A DNA stretch of 32,331 nt from a candidate division WWE3 bacterium RIFCSPHIGHO2_02_FULL_38_14 (GCA_001772865.1 MEVD01000007.1:1-32331), one strand, 5' to 3'; positions 7,388 through 15,133 are shown, counted from the stretch's first letter. Program-made: numbers and translations. The notes: a model not told the origin generated them from the letters alone.

Positions 7388-7963
7388 ATGCTTTGCAAAA
7401 GATGCAATAATTTAATACCTGACGATTCGACATTTTGCAGATATTGCGGAGAGAAGGTTGCAACAGAGGCTGTTCAGACAACTAATACCGCACCAGTAGA
7501 ATATGTACCTTCCAAAAAAAAGTCGCATAAAGTTCTTATAATCTCGATAATTGTTTTCTTTATAGCTTTAGTAGTGGTGGGGGGTATAGTGGTGGTAGGA
7601 GTAATGTTGCCTAATCTCACAAATTTTGTGGCGAATAATCCCGAAACTAAGGAGAAACTGATAAAGGAAACAGTTAAGCAAGTTAAAGCTACTGAAAAAC
7701 TGCCTAGCAAACTTGATGACGTAACAACATGGGTTGATGTAACAGCTCAGCCGGATGCGATTAGATACCACTATGTTCTGGATGGTTTGGATACTTCTCA
7801 ACTTTCAAATGAATTTTTAAAAGATTATTTGCGCGGTGCACTTTGTAATAGCCAGGGGAGTACTTTACTGAAACTGGATATTAATATGGAATATTCATAT
7901 ACCGTTAAGGGATCGCAGCAAAAATTCTTTGTAGTTATGACTAAAGATGACTGCGGTTTTTAA
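7388..7963 (+). CDS. Zinc-ribbon membrane protein, function unknown
   Basis: 191 residues. It opens with a four-Cys zinc ribbon (CKRC ... CRYC in the first 20 residues, the zinc_ribbon_2 pattern), then a Thr/Pro linker and a basic patch (KKKSHK). One strong transmembrane helix follows (about residues 48-75), then an external domain of about 115 residues containing two Cys. The ribbon would be cytoplasmic and the C-terminus outside. Its stop overlaps the convergent Rieske gene by 4 bases. TATAAT about 37 bases upstream is a plausible -10 box. Confidence 0.65.
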   Translation: MLCKRCNNLIPDDSTFCRYCGEKVATEAVQTTNTAPVEYVPSKKKSHKVLIISIIVFFIALVVVGGIVVVGVMLPNLTNFVANNPETKEKLIKETVKQVKATEKLPSKLDDVTTWVDVTAQPDAIRYHYVLDGLDTSQLSNEFLKDYLRGALCNSQGSTLLKLDINMEYSYTVKGSQQKFFVVMTKDDCGF

Positions 7964-8268
7964 TTGAAAACTTTATGTAGTGGTATAGTTGCCGGCCCCT
8001 GTTTCACATTTCCCTCAACATCATATCTTGAACCGTGGCACGGGCAGTCCCATGTTTTGTCGGTAGTATTCCAGTTTACCTGACACCCCAAATGTGTACA
8101 AACAGGAGAAAGCTTAATTATTTCGCTTTCGCTTTTTTTGTAGGCTGCAACCTTTCTATTATTAATTTCAACAATGGCGCCTTCTCCAACTTGAACATCA
8201 CTTAATAAATTGTCGGCTTTCTGATAGTTTTTCAGAAAATTTTTAATGTATGTAATAAAAGAGTTCAT
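7960..8268 (-). CDS. Stand-alone Rieske [2Fe-2S] protein
   Basis: 102 residues. Both cluster-binding boxes are complete: CTHLGC (Cys and His) and CPCHGS (Cys and His), followed by RYDVEG and GPA as in the Rieske domain fused to some FAD-dependent oxidoreductases. There is no signal peptide or membrane anchor, so it should be a small soluble electron carrier. No oxidase, cytochrome or partner oxygenase is in the window. On its strand TATAAT (8282-8277) lies 8 bases before the ATG with no Shine-Dalgarno, suggesting a near-leaderless mRNA. Confidence 0.85.
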   Translation of the reverse strand: MNSFITYIKNFLKNYQKADNLLSDVQVGEGAIVEINNRKVAAYKKSESEIIKLSPVCTHLGCQVNWNTTDKTWDCPCHGSRYDVEGNVKQGPATIPLHKVFN

Positions 8269-8350
8269 TGCTAATTATTATACTTTATTTTTTAAATTTA
8301 TATGAGAGTTTCTACTTCATTTTATAAGGCAGTCATTAGTGCATAATACA

Positions 8351-8390
8351 CCCTATAGCATTAGACATTTAATCTTAACCCAAGTATAAT
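8351..8390 (+). promoter_or_regulatory. Promoter with upstream CCCTATAG box
   Basis: CCCTATAG (8351-8358) lies 2 bases before a TTAGAC -35-like box (8361-8366). An 18-base spacer leads to TATAAT (8385-8390). The same arrangement occurs before the 11222 gene. Confidence 0.5.
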
Positions 8391-8408
8391 ACCTACACAT
8401 AAATCTAT

Positions 8409-8453
8409 TTTTCAGGAGTAGGTTAAGCAAGCAATTTCTCCCTCTCCTGAAAA
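8409..8453 (+). promoter_or_regulatory. Leader hairpin before the 8470 gene
   Basis: A perfect 10-bp inverted repeat, TTTTCAGGAG (8409-8418) and CTCCTGAAAA (8444-8453), encloses 25 bases in the predicted 5' leader. The Shine-Dalgarno (GGAAAGGA) follows directly, so folding may influence ribosome access. Confidence 0.5.
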
Positions 8454-8469
8454 GGAAAGGATAAGAGAA

Positions 8470-8709
8470 ATGGCTTGCGAGATGTGTTGGCACCCCGAGG
8501 CATCCTCGCACAACGAGGGTTGCCCTCTTTCTGGTGGAAGCCAGGAGGAATTCGATCGCGGGTGGTGTGTGGCTTTGGAAGGCTACGTCCTTCTGTGGTA
8601 TGAGCTAATGCACTATTCGGCCTCGTTTCAACTGGGATATCGTGCCGGCAAGGCGGAAATCAACCACCTTGTTGACGCAGCAGTCGAGAGGAGGTTTTAC
8701 GACGAATAA
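8470..8709 (+). CDS. Small Cys/His-rich protein, possible zinc binder
   Basis: 79 residues. The N-terminus CEMCWHPEASSHNEGCPLSGG places three Cys and two His within about 20 residues, consistent with a small metal-binding motif. The rest is helical and ends in acidic residues. I do not recognise the family. Codon usage is clearly more GC-rich than its neighbours. It is a one-gene unit with its own promoter, structured leader, Shine-Dalgarno and terminator. This organisation is shared with the genes at 11222 and 15164. Confidence 0.65.
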   Translation: MACEMCWHPEASSHNEGCPLSGGSQEEFDRGWCVALEGYVLLWYELMHYSASFQLGYRAGKAEINHLVDAAVERRFYDE

Positions 8710-8767
8710 GGGAATGCCAACAAAAAAAGCCCGATCCGGACAAAACATCCGCCTGGACCGTGCTTTA

Positions 8768-8838
8768 CCTAAGCAAATCAGCTAAACTGGTTTATTTAGG
8801 ACAAGAAGCGACTCGGAAACGGGTCGTTTTTTGTTTTT
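8768..8838 (+). terminator. 3' hairpin and intrinsic terminator of the 8470 gene
   Basis: A first hairpin, CCTAA...TTAGG with inner AAA/TTT and CAG/CTG pairs, spans 8768-8800. The terminator proper is CGACTCG-GAAA-CGGGTCG (8809-8826) followed by TTTTTTG and more T. Confidence 0.8.
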
Positions 8839-8877
8839 ACTAAAGGATAATTTTTCACTCTTGAAACCCCCCTCAAA

Positions 8878-8908
8878 TTGATGTATAAAAATAATAGTTT
8901 CGTATTAT
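8878..8908 (+). promoter_or_regulatory. Promoter and candidate operator of the damage cassette
   Basis: TTGATG (8878-8883), a 19-base spacer and TATTAT (8903-8908). A perfect inverted repeat ATAATA-GTTTCG-TATTAT (8891-8908) overlaps the -10 box. It could bind a repressor. It does not match the LexA boxes I know. Confidence 0.4.
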
Positions 8909-8917
8909 CTTCGGTAT

Positions 8918-9178
8918 ATGATACAGGATGTAAAAGCGCCTATAACTGCATATTTGGCTTATGAACATAGAACAAACAGGGTGTTTCCCTTTTTGCTTAA
9001 GTGGGACGGAAGAAATTATAAAGTTCAGAGTTTGGATTTTCATTATACGTACAAAAATGGGGCGGTTTTATACCACGTTTTTTCGGTTTCCACAGAAACA
9101 TTGTCATTTAAATTGGTCCTGAACACGGAAAATCTGTTTTGGACCGTGGAGCAGATAACCGATGGTCTTCCCGAATAA
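8918..9178 (+). CDS. Small protein leading the translesion polymerase operon
   Basis: 86 residues, soluble, apparently beta-rich (ITAYLAYEHRTNRVFPFLLKW, VLYHVFSVSTETLSFKLVL). No family recognised. It overlaps the start of the Y-family polymerase by 17 bases, so the two are almost certainly co-translated. A role as polymerase accessory or regulator is an inference from that coupling. The start at 8918 lies 9 bases after the -10 box, without a Shine-Dalgarno. Confidence 0.6.
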   Translation: MIQDVKAPITAYLAYEHRTNRVFPFLLKWDGRNYKVQSLDFHYTYKNGAVLYHVFSVSTETLSFKLVLNTENLFWTVEQITDGLPE

Positions 9179-10421
9179 TCTGGCATTTAATCCTAAAAGC
9201 CCTACCATAATGCACGTTGACCTGAATTCGTGTTTTGCCACTATTGAACAGCAGGCGTATAAAAAATTCCGCGGAAAGCCGCTGGCCGTGGCCGCGTATA
9301 AAACGCCCAACGGGTGTATAATCGCCCCTTCCGTTGAGGCTAAAAAACTGGGCATTAAAGTGGGGATGAGGGTTAAGGACGGAAAAATGATCTGCCCTGA
9401 GCTCATTGTGCTGGAGCCGGACCCGTGGAAATACCGCAACGTTCATCTTAAATTAAAAAATATTCTGTCCACTTACACCGAAAACTTAACTCCTAAATCT
9501 ATTGATGAATTTATTCTGGACCTTGAGGGTTTTCCGGCCATGAAAAAAGGGATTGCAAATGTGGCCAGGGAAATAAAAGACAGAATAAAAAAAGAGATCG
9601 GAGAATGGATAACCGTTTCAGCGGGAATTGCCCCCAACCGTCTGCTGGCTAAAACTGCGGCGGGTTTAAAAAAGCCCGACGGGCTGGAAACAATTGATGC
9701 AACTAATTATTATGAGATTTATTCGAGGCTCGGGTTATACGACTTTTGCGGAATTAAAACTAACAACATTGTGCGGTTGAACAAAGCCGGCATTTACACC
9801 GTTTTGGACTTTTATAATGCGGCGCCGAAAAAACTTTATCTGGCTTTTCATTCCGTAATAGGCTACTACTGGTATATGAGATTAAAAGGGTGGGAGCCGG
9901 ACGACGTGATTTTCGGAAGGCACAGCTTTGGAAATTCGGTTGCGTTGTATAACCCGCTCTCAACATCTGAAGAATTATCTCCCGTCCTTATGAAGCTGGT
10001 TGATAAAATGTCGCGCAGAATGAGGCGCGCCGGTTTTGTTGCTCGCGGCGTGCATGTTGCCGCTCTTTACCGCAACGGCACCCACTGGCATCACGGAACA
10101 AGTGTTGAAGATAATCTGTTTGCTTTGGGAGATATTTATAAGATTGCGTATAAAATACTTTGCCACTCCCCCTATAAACTTCCCGTGCACACGCTGGCGG
10201 TTTCCTGTTTCAACTTGATTAAAAGCAATTACAGCCAGCTGGACATGTTTGACGATGTGGGAAAAAAGAGGAGGCTCACTGATGCCACGGACACAATAAC
10301 CGATAAGTGGGGGAATTATGTTATTACACCGGCCCGTATGCTTGACGCTAAAAGCATTGTTAAAGACCGGATCGCTTTTGGAAATATTAAGGAATTGGAA
10401 GAATTTATAATTACGCAGTAG
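9162..10421 (+). CDS. dinB: Y-family DNA polymerase (DinB/Pol IV or UmuC-like)
   Basis: 419 residues. Translesion polymerase that copies damaged templates. The palm/fingers motifs are present: MHVDLNSCFATIEQ at about 17-30 (catalytic Asp, steric-gate Phe) and SIDEFILDL at about 113-121 (catalytic Asp-Glu). SAGIAPNRLLAKTAAGLKKPDG-like residues follow, then a little-finger domain. QLDMF near residue 358 fits a sliding-clamp-binding motif. The SIDEFILDL core differs from the usual SIDEAYLD. It lies between the 86-aa gene and the SRAP gene in one operon, supporting a damage-tolerance role. Whether it is closer to DinB or UmuC cannot be settled by eye. Confidence 0.88.
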   Translation: MVFPNNLAFNPKSPTIMHVDLNSCFATIEQQAYKKFRGKPLAVAAYKTPNGCIIAPSVEAKKLGIKVGMRVKDGKMICPELIVLEPDPWKYRNVHLKLKNILSTYTENLTPKSIDEFILDLEGFPAMKKGIANVAREIKDRIKKEIGEWITVSAGIAPNRLLAKTAAGLKKPDGLETIDATNYYEIYSRLGLYDFCGIKTNNIVRLNKAGIYTVLDFYNAAPKKLYLAFHSVIGYYWYMRLKGWEPDDVIFGRHSFGNSVALYNPLSTSEELSPVLMKLVDKMSRRMRRAGFVARGVHVAALYRNGTHWHHGTSVEDNLFALGDIYKIAYKILCHSPYKLPVHTLAVSCFNLIKSNYSQLDMFDDVGKKRRLTDATDTITDKWGNYVITPARMLDAKSIVKDRIAFGNIKELEEFIITQ

Positions 10422-10430
10422 GATATAAAT

Positions 10431-11123
10431 ATGTGCGGAAGATATGTATTGGCACAAGTGAATTTGGAAGAAAGATTTCAGGCTTCTCTGGTAAAGGAAG
10501 GGCCGGTGGGACCGGGCGAGCGGTTGGACCGCGTGATTGAAGAAAATTATAACGCCTCCCCGTCGCAGGTAATGCCAACGATTACCAGGAATTCGCCGAA
10601 TAAAATTACCTTCATGAAGTGGGGCCTAATTCCGTTTTGGGCAAAAGATCCAAGAATTGGTTTTAAAATGATAAACGCCAGGGCTGAAGGTATTGGATCA
10701 AAACCGGCGTTCAGGGAGCCTTTCAAAAAAAGGAGATGCCTGGTTCCCGCGTCGGGATTTTACGAGTGGAAGCGGATTAATTCCAAGGAGAAAGTGCCAT
10801 ATTATATTTTTTTAAAAAGCAGGGAGCTGCTGGCTTTTGCCGGATTGTATGATATTTGGAAAGACGCGGAAGGAAAAGAAATAAAATCGTTTACGATAAT
10901 TACAGTAGAGCCGAACAAAGCGATGAGCGAAATTCATAATAGGATGCCGGCGATATTGAAGATGGAGGATGAGCAAGGTTGGTTGGACCAGGAAGCTCCT
11001 ATAACTTTGCTGCAGAAAATGCTCAAGCCGATTCCGGATGAATTAATGGATTATTATGTTGTGAGTATTAGTGTGAATAGTCCCAGAAATAATAATAGTG
11101 AGCTTTTGAAGAGGGTTTCTTAA
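10431..11123 (+). CDS. SRAP family abasic-site DNA-protein crosslink protein (HMCES/YedK)
   Basis: 230 residues. It opens with MCGRY; after Met removal Cys2 forms the thiazolidine link to abasic sites in single-stranded DNA. Other family residues are present: NARAE, the LVPASGFYEW motif with catalytic Glu, and EIHNRMPAIL with the active-site His. Length is normal. It starts 9 bases after the polymerase stop, so it belongs to the same operon. Shielding abasic sites fits with a neighbouring translesion polymerase. Confidence 0.93.
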   Translation: MCGRYVLAQVNLEERFQASLVKEGPVGPGERLDRVIEENYNASPSQVMPTITRNSPNKITFMKWGLIPFWAKDPRIGFKMINARAEGIGSKPAFREPFKKRRCLVPASGFYEWKRINSKEKVPYYIFLKSRELLAFAGLYDIWKDAEGKEIKSFTIITVEPNKAMSEIHNRMPAILKMEDEQGWLDQEAPITLLQKMLKPIPDELMDYYVVSISVNSPRNNNSELLKRVS

Positions 11124-11153
11124 TGATTGAGTTCTTTTAAACTAAATATTGTA

Positions 11154-11192
11154 CCCTATAGTATTGATAAAAGCCAAATAATAACTTATAAT
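11154..11192 (+). promoter_or_regulatory. Promoter with upstream CCCTATAG box
   Basis: CCCTATAG (11154-11161), then after 2 bases TTGATA (11164-11169), a 17-base spacer and TATAAT (11187-11192). This is one of the strongest promoters in the window. The start near 11199 leaves a short leader containing AAAGGAGG. Confidence 0.65.
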
Positions 11193-11221
11193 CCTGATAA
11201 CTTTAAGAAAGGAGGCCAGAA

Positions 11222-11542
11222 ATGGCTCATAGATCAGGTGGAAAGTACGCTGGGTCGCACTCCACTCTGATGAATAGTGCGACAACAATAGCGGACTTTC
11301 TCGAGAGGAATGGGGATATAAGAAGAATATCTCTAGGTCTTATAAGAAACCATTCCGGGGGAGGAGGAGCTCGGGTGTTAAAGATGCTTGACGATACCGG
11401 ATGTGTTCTCCTTGTTGTATCGCAAGGAGGTTCGGTACAGCAGATCCGAATATATTCGGACAATTCCCAGAAAGTGAAGGATGGTTTAGCCAAGTATGCC
11501 AGGGGAATTGGCTGGAAAGTCAGGTTCGGAAGCAGGATTTAG
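11222..11542 (+). CDS. Small basic protein, possibly DUF2103-like
   Basis: 106 residues, basic and Gly-rich. The start GGKYAGSHSTLMNSA, the middle DIRRISLGLI and the end QQIRIYSDNSQKVKDGLAKYAR resemble what I recall of the DUF2103 family ('predicted metal-binding'), but I am not sure. AAAGGAGG lies 8 bases before the ATG, the best Shine-Dalgarno in the window. It is a single-gene unit with a strong promoter and terminator, and codon usage is richer in GC than the 564-aa gene next door. Confidence 0.65.
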   Translation: MAHRSGGKYAGSHSTLMNSATTIADFLERNGDIRRISLGLIRNHSGGGGARVLKMLDDTGCVLLVVSQGGSVQQIRIYSDNSQKVKDGLAKYARGIGWKVRFGSRI

Positions 11543-11583
11543 CCGCACCTATAGATGTAAGATTCATTGGTGCGGCTTTCGTT
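11542..11583 (+). terminator. Intrinsic terminator of the 11222 gene
   Basis: A perfect 8-bp stem GCCGCACC (11542-11549) and GGTGCGGC (11569-11576) is followed by TTTCGTT. The T run is short and interrupted. The stem begins inside the stop codon. Confidence 0.65.
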
Positions 11584-11589
11584 ATAAGT

Positions 11590-13284
11590 TCAACTTTCGG
11601 TTTCCGCAGATTCAACTTCATTCGGTTCTGGCATCTTCTCTTTTGTAGCGTTTGCAAGGTCTATTCCCGATAATGTTCTGGTGCGATCCAAATTCAAATT
11701 AAACACACCCTCGCGGTTTGTTATTGTGCCGGGATAAGTCATATTTTCCAGTCTTTTAATAACATATAGTGCACAAGCTCTTCTTGCTTCTTCAATTAAT
11801 TTAGGGTCTCTGTCGCTTGCGAACATTTCTATAGTCCCTTCTTCTGATTCCGGGTGTAGAACCAAAAGGGGATTTTCAGGTCCTCCACTTACTGTTACAC
11901 GTTCAGCGAGCATAAGTGCTCTCAAACCATTTAGCAATTCTAAGTCGGGAAATTTTCCGACTTCGTATCCACCTTCGGTTTTTATCGTAGAGGCAGCGTA
12001 TAAAGCACCCATCAACTCATATACATGTTCCTTTGTAAGACCTTTAATTTTACCTTGTTCAATAAGAGCATTTAATGAGGCTGCTAACTCGGAAATACCT
12101 ACTGTAACTGCGGGCTGAGCCTCCATTACTACCTGCAACTCGTCTACAATTTCGGGATGTAATTTTATACCTGCTCTTTCGGTATATCTTGTAAAGGCAG
12201 CATTTACTGCATCATAATTAGTTACCAACGCAGGCTGGTCATTTAAAGTACCCTTTTCGAGCGGAGGCATACTAAGCAGCGCATCAACAAGTTCAGATTC
12301 ATTCTCTTTAATTTCGGTAAAAAGGATTCTTCGGGCTTTGGCTTCGGATATTTTAGAAGCTGTTTCTTCGTGCCATATTATTGCTTTGTAATGAGTTTCG
12401 TATAAAGCTATAGCTAATGATGTTGACTCTCTTTGAAGCCTTCTCATTGCCTCTATTGTCTGGGTCGTAAGTGCTTCATTAGGAAGTTCATCCGTAACAG
12501 CAATTGCAAGTGCTTCCATTCCCTGGGCAAGAGCCAAGAGCCGATGCGTATCTACAAGAAATTCCATATCATCTTTAAGACCCCTCACTTTTAATCGTGC
12601 TTCTACTGAAGCAATATGAGTAAATACATCAATTTCAGCAATACTTTCCTGAGTTGGTCTATCCGAAATAAATTTACGAGGGTCTTTAGGGCCAAAATCA
12701 TTATTAAGCTTGTAATTAAAAACTGTACCTCTTCCTGCCAAAGCAACTGCCCTTGAAAAATCTTTTGCGCCTTTTTCAGTTAACTTTGGCTGTTCAAGCA
12801 TCCGGCGCGCTATATGAGTAGCTACAGTTCCACGTTCAATTTCTTCTCTTCTTGGCTGTTCTGCGAAGTCTTTCATAGGTAATATTATTGATAACCGTTC
12901 TGCTTCGGCGCAAACTGCGTCCGCCTGGCTTATTTCCATTTTTGTAATAATAGCTGCAAGTTCCGGATGTGCTTCAAAAAAGCCGCTTCTAGACTCCATC
13001 CATGCTTTAATCTCTTCTTCTGGAGTGGATGCCTTAGCGGCGGAGGCTTCGGATCCTTCGGCAGATCCGGGATGTATACGGGATCTTAGGCTTGCTGCTA
13101 TTGCTACTGCAGCGATACGAATGCCTGCCAGACGTCCCGATTTTGTTGGTGTGATAGTTTCGACAACATCAGTGGTTTCATCGTCGCTTCTTACTGCTTG
13201 TACTTCTTCTGGATTCCTTTCGCCCGGGTTTCCATCAAAAATGGAGTCAATAGATTCAGGCGGTCTTATATTAGTAAGAGTCAT
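11590..13284 (-). CDS. Large hypothetical helical protein
   Basis: 564 residues, no recognised family. The first 90 residues are acidic, then Ser/Ala-rich and low-complexity, with a short hydrophobic stretch (IRIAAVAIAASL, about 55-66) too weak for a sure membrane segment. The rest looks like an all-helical array rich in Ala, Glu and Leu. No catalytic motif is visible. On its strand TATAAT (13300-13295) lies 10 bases before the ATG with no Shine-Dalgarno. Codon use is typical of the AT-rich neighbours. Confidence 0.6.
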   Translation of the reverse strand: MTLTNIRPPESIDSIFDGNPGERNPEEVQAVRSDDETTDVVETITPTKSGRLAGIRIAAVAIAASLRSRIHPGSAEGSEASAAKASTPEEEIKAWMESRSGFFEAHPELAAIITKMEISQADAVCAEAERLSIILPMKDFAEQPRREEIERGTVATHIARRMLEQPKLTEKGAKDFSRAVALAGRGTVFNYKLNNDFGPKDPRKFISDRPTQESIAEIDVFTHIASVEARLKVRGLKDDMEFLVDTHRLLALAQGMEALAIAVTDELPNEALTTQTIEAMRRLQRESTSLAIALYETHYKAIIWHEETASKISEAKARRILFTEIKENESELVDALLSMPPLEKGTLNDQPALVTNYDAVNAAFTRYTERAGIKLHPEIVDELQVVMEAQPAVTVGISELAASLNALIEQGKIKGLTKEHVYELMGALYAASTIKTEGGYEVGKFPDLELLNGLRALMLAERVTVSGGPENPLLVLHPESEEGTIEMFASDRDPKLIEEARRACALYVIKRLENMTYPGTITNREGVFNLNLDRTRTLSGIDLANATKEKMPEPNEVESAETES

Positions 13285-13390
13285 GATAAGTTAAATTATA
13301 ATATATTTTTGATTAAACTTGAAATCTTTTAAATATATTCTGTGTGCTGATTTTATGATTCTTTATATGTGAGATTAGTTGGATTGTTGC

Positions 13391-13433
13391 GGACAGCTCG
13401 GTGATTACCGGCTTTAGGTTTTCGCCTTAGTCC
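13391..13433. other. Possible three-way-junction RNA fold in an intergenic gap
   Basis: GGAC (13391-13394) can pair with GTCC (13430-13433). Inside are CGGT-GATT-ACCG (13399-13410) and a weak AGG/CCT hairpin. It could be the 3' end of the minus-strand 13464 gene or a plus-strand RNA. Stems are short and support is low. Confidence 0.25.
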
Positions 13434-13463
13434 ATAGTTTTAGTTTTTTAGGGCGAACTTTGT

Positions 13464-13664
13464 TCATAGAAACGCACACCTTAGAAGCTGATAGATGCTC
13501 TGCACAAACAAGTACAGGGCGGCACCAAGCATGACCATCCACATTATCGGTCCTGCAACAACATATACGCGCTCTCTTACAAAGTTATTTAAGAGCGCGA
13601 TGATCACCACTACCTCGATGATGGTGAATGTTATAAATTCAACCAGCTGCGCCGCTGTGCACAC
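13464..13664 (-). CDS. Small two-helix membrane protein
   Basis: 66 residues from a GTG start. Two hydrophobic segments (about 9-26 and 36-58) are joined by the short polar loop NNFVRERVY; both ends carry a Cys. The GTG is preceded at a suitable distance by AAAGGGGAAAG, a clear Shine-Dalgarno, which supports expression. Function unknown. It belongs to the small group of genes here with an SD and GC-rich codons. Confidence 0.6.
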   Translation of the reverse strand: MCTAAQLVEFITFTIIEVVVIIALLNNFVRERVYVVAGPIMWMVMLGAALYLFVQSIYQLLRCAFL

Positions 13665-13806
13665 GGTCTTTCCCCTTTCTCTGAGTGTTATTTACTTATA
13701 AATATCACGAAAACCTTAAATAGTAAAACGTTATTTGTTATTACAGATGTTCGAGTTTTTAAGAATTCCAGCCGGAAATATTGTTTAAATGCGGGGTTGT
13801 AGGGAT

Positions 13807-14556
13807 TTAGTCCGCCACTACATATCTGAATCTTTCATACCTTCTGTCTGTTCCCTCCTGACTGGTGAAAAAATCGGCAGAATCTCTTGCCGCCTGTATG
13901 GAATATTGAGAAGAGTGGCAGGCGTGGGCTTTTATTCTGGTTTCCAGATAATCGGTAACATCAATAAATACTTCATCCTCATGTCCGTAGGAATCCACAA
14001 ATAAAAATTCTGTCACCGTATGCGAGCGATATTTAGAATCACTCAGGTGTTCCGGGAAAAATAAAATATCTCGGGCGTAAGGGTATGTTGCGTCAATTAC
14101 ATTTCTTCCGGTGTAAAGGTGGTCTCTGTGGTTGAACCAGTTAACATCTTTGGCAAACCTTATTATTATGTTTTCCGGATTGTGGGTTATAACAATATCG
14201 GGGTTGAATTCGCGGACTTGTCTTACTAGCATTTCTATTATATTCAAGTCGTTTGTAATCTGCCCATCTCCTAGATCAAGGTAAATGTTATTTTCATCCT
14301 TTATACCTAGAATTTTCATTGCTTCTTTATCTTCCTTCAGGCGGATTTTTTTGAGTTCTTCCTCGGAAACGTTTTCCTGTTTGGATCCTTTTTCCCCCAT
14401 TGTCATTTTTACAACCCTAACTTCCCTGCCGGAAGCAACGAGCCGGGCTATTGTTCCGCCGCTATATAGTTCGGCATCGTCCGGATGGGAGAATACAATT
14501 AAAATTTTATTTTTGTTTGAAAATACTTTTTCAAAGGAGTCGATTGGATTGGTCAT
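13807..14556 (-). CDS. PIG-L/LmbE family deacetylase
   Basis: 249 residues. Zn-dependent N-deacetylases of this family act on N-acetylglucosamine-type groups. The zinc site is visible: HPDDAEL (His24, Asp26, Asp27) near the N-terminus and NHRDH (His143, His146). A Gly-Gly-Thr follows the first motif as usual. The C-terminal region SYGHEDEVFIDVTDYLETRIKA is also family-typical. The substrate (sugar, cofactor or lipid-linked glycan) cannot be told. It diverges from the Nudix gene, with 49 bases between starts. Confidence 0.88.
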   Translation of the reverse strand: MTNPIDSFEKVFSNKNKILIVFSHPDDAELYSGGTIARLVASGREVRVVKMTMGEKGSKQENVSEEELKKIRLKEDKEAMKILGIKDENNIYLDLGDGQITNDLNIIEMLVRQVREFNPDIVITHNPENIIIRFAKDVNWFNHRDHLYTGRNVIDATYPYARDILFFPEHLSDSKYRSHTVTEFLFVDSYGHEDEVFIDVTDYLETRIKAHACHSSQYSIQAARDSADFFTSQEGTDRRYERFRYVVAD

Positions 14557-14593
14557 ATGTGGTTATTTTACCTCAAAAAATATGTTTAGATAG

Positions 14594-14599
14594 TATAAT
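14594..14599 (+). promoter_or_regulatory. -10 box of the Nudix gene (leaderless-type)
   Basis: TATAAT is separated by 6 bases from the ATG at 14606, so transcription should start at or next to the start codon. There is no Shine-Dalgarno. Confidence 0.55.
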
Positions 14600-14605
14600 T
14601 TTTGT

Positions 14606-15091
14606 ATGTCTGGAAAACAAAGACATAATGTTGTACCGGGAGTGGCATGCTTTATCTTTATTGAAGACAAGGTACTTTTAATAAAAGCAAGCGAGGCTAA
14701 AGAATGGAAAGGGAAGTATACTCCTTTGGGAGGCCATATAGAAAAAGGTGAAAGTGTAATTGCAGCGGCTAATAGGGAAATTAAAGAAGAGTCAGGACTA
14801 ACCGTTTTTGATACAAAGCTTAAGGGTATTGTACATGTTTCCGGTTTTTACGGAAAAGATATAATGCTGTTTGTAACATCAAGCAAGTCAAAAACAAAGG
14901 AAGTTATGTCTGGTTATGAAGGAGAGCTGGAATGGGTGAAGATTTCAGATCTGGATAAAAAAGATATTTTGGAAGATGTACGCCCAGTACTCAAACATAT
15001 TTTAGAAATGAATCCAGGCGATATTTTTGTAGGAAGCAGTGAATTTGACGGTGTCGATAAACTCGTTTCTTTCGATGTAAAAATTAACTGA
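14606..15091 (+). CDS. Nudix hydrolase
   Basis: 161 residues. It hydrolyses nucleoside diphosphate-linked substrates. The Nudix box is perfect: G-x5-E-x7-REIKEESGL with the Gly in LGGHIEKGE. The N-terminal PGVACFIFIEDKVLLIKA strand is typical. The last 30 residues (MNPGDIFVGSSEFDGVD and on) extend past the core fold. The substrate is unknown; MutT-like clean-up of oxidised nucleotides is one option. It has no cotranscribed partner. Confidence 0.9.
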   Translation: MSGKQRHNVVPGVACFIFIEDKVLLIKASEAKEWKGKYTPLGGHIEKGESVIAAANREIKEESGLTVFDTKLKGIVHVSGFYGKDIMLFVTSSKSKTKEVMSGYEGELEWVKISDLDKKDILEDVRPVLKHILEMNPGDIFVGSSEFDGVDKLVSFDVKIN

Positions 15092-15104
15092 TAGTCTTTT
15101 ATTA

Positions 15105-15133
15105 TTGTTAAACCCAAGCATATTTGCTATAAG
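15105..15133 (+). promoter_or_regulatory. Promoter of the 15164 gene
   Basis: TTGTTA (15105-15110), a 17-base spacer and TATAAG (15128-15133). The predicted leader is about 24 bases and carries GAAAGGA 8 bases before the ATG. Confidence 0.5.

Noticed and set aside
9104-9446. Two overlapping minus-strand frames of about 110 codons
   Set aside because: They are antisense shadows of the Y-family polymerase gene, with no recognisable protein or start signal.
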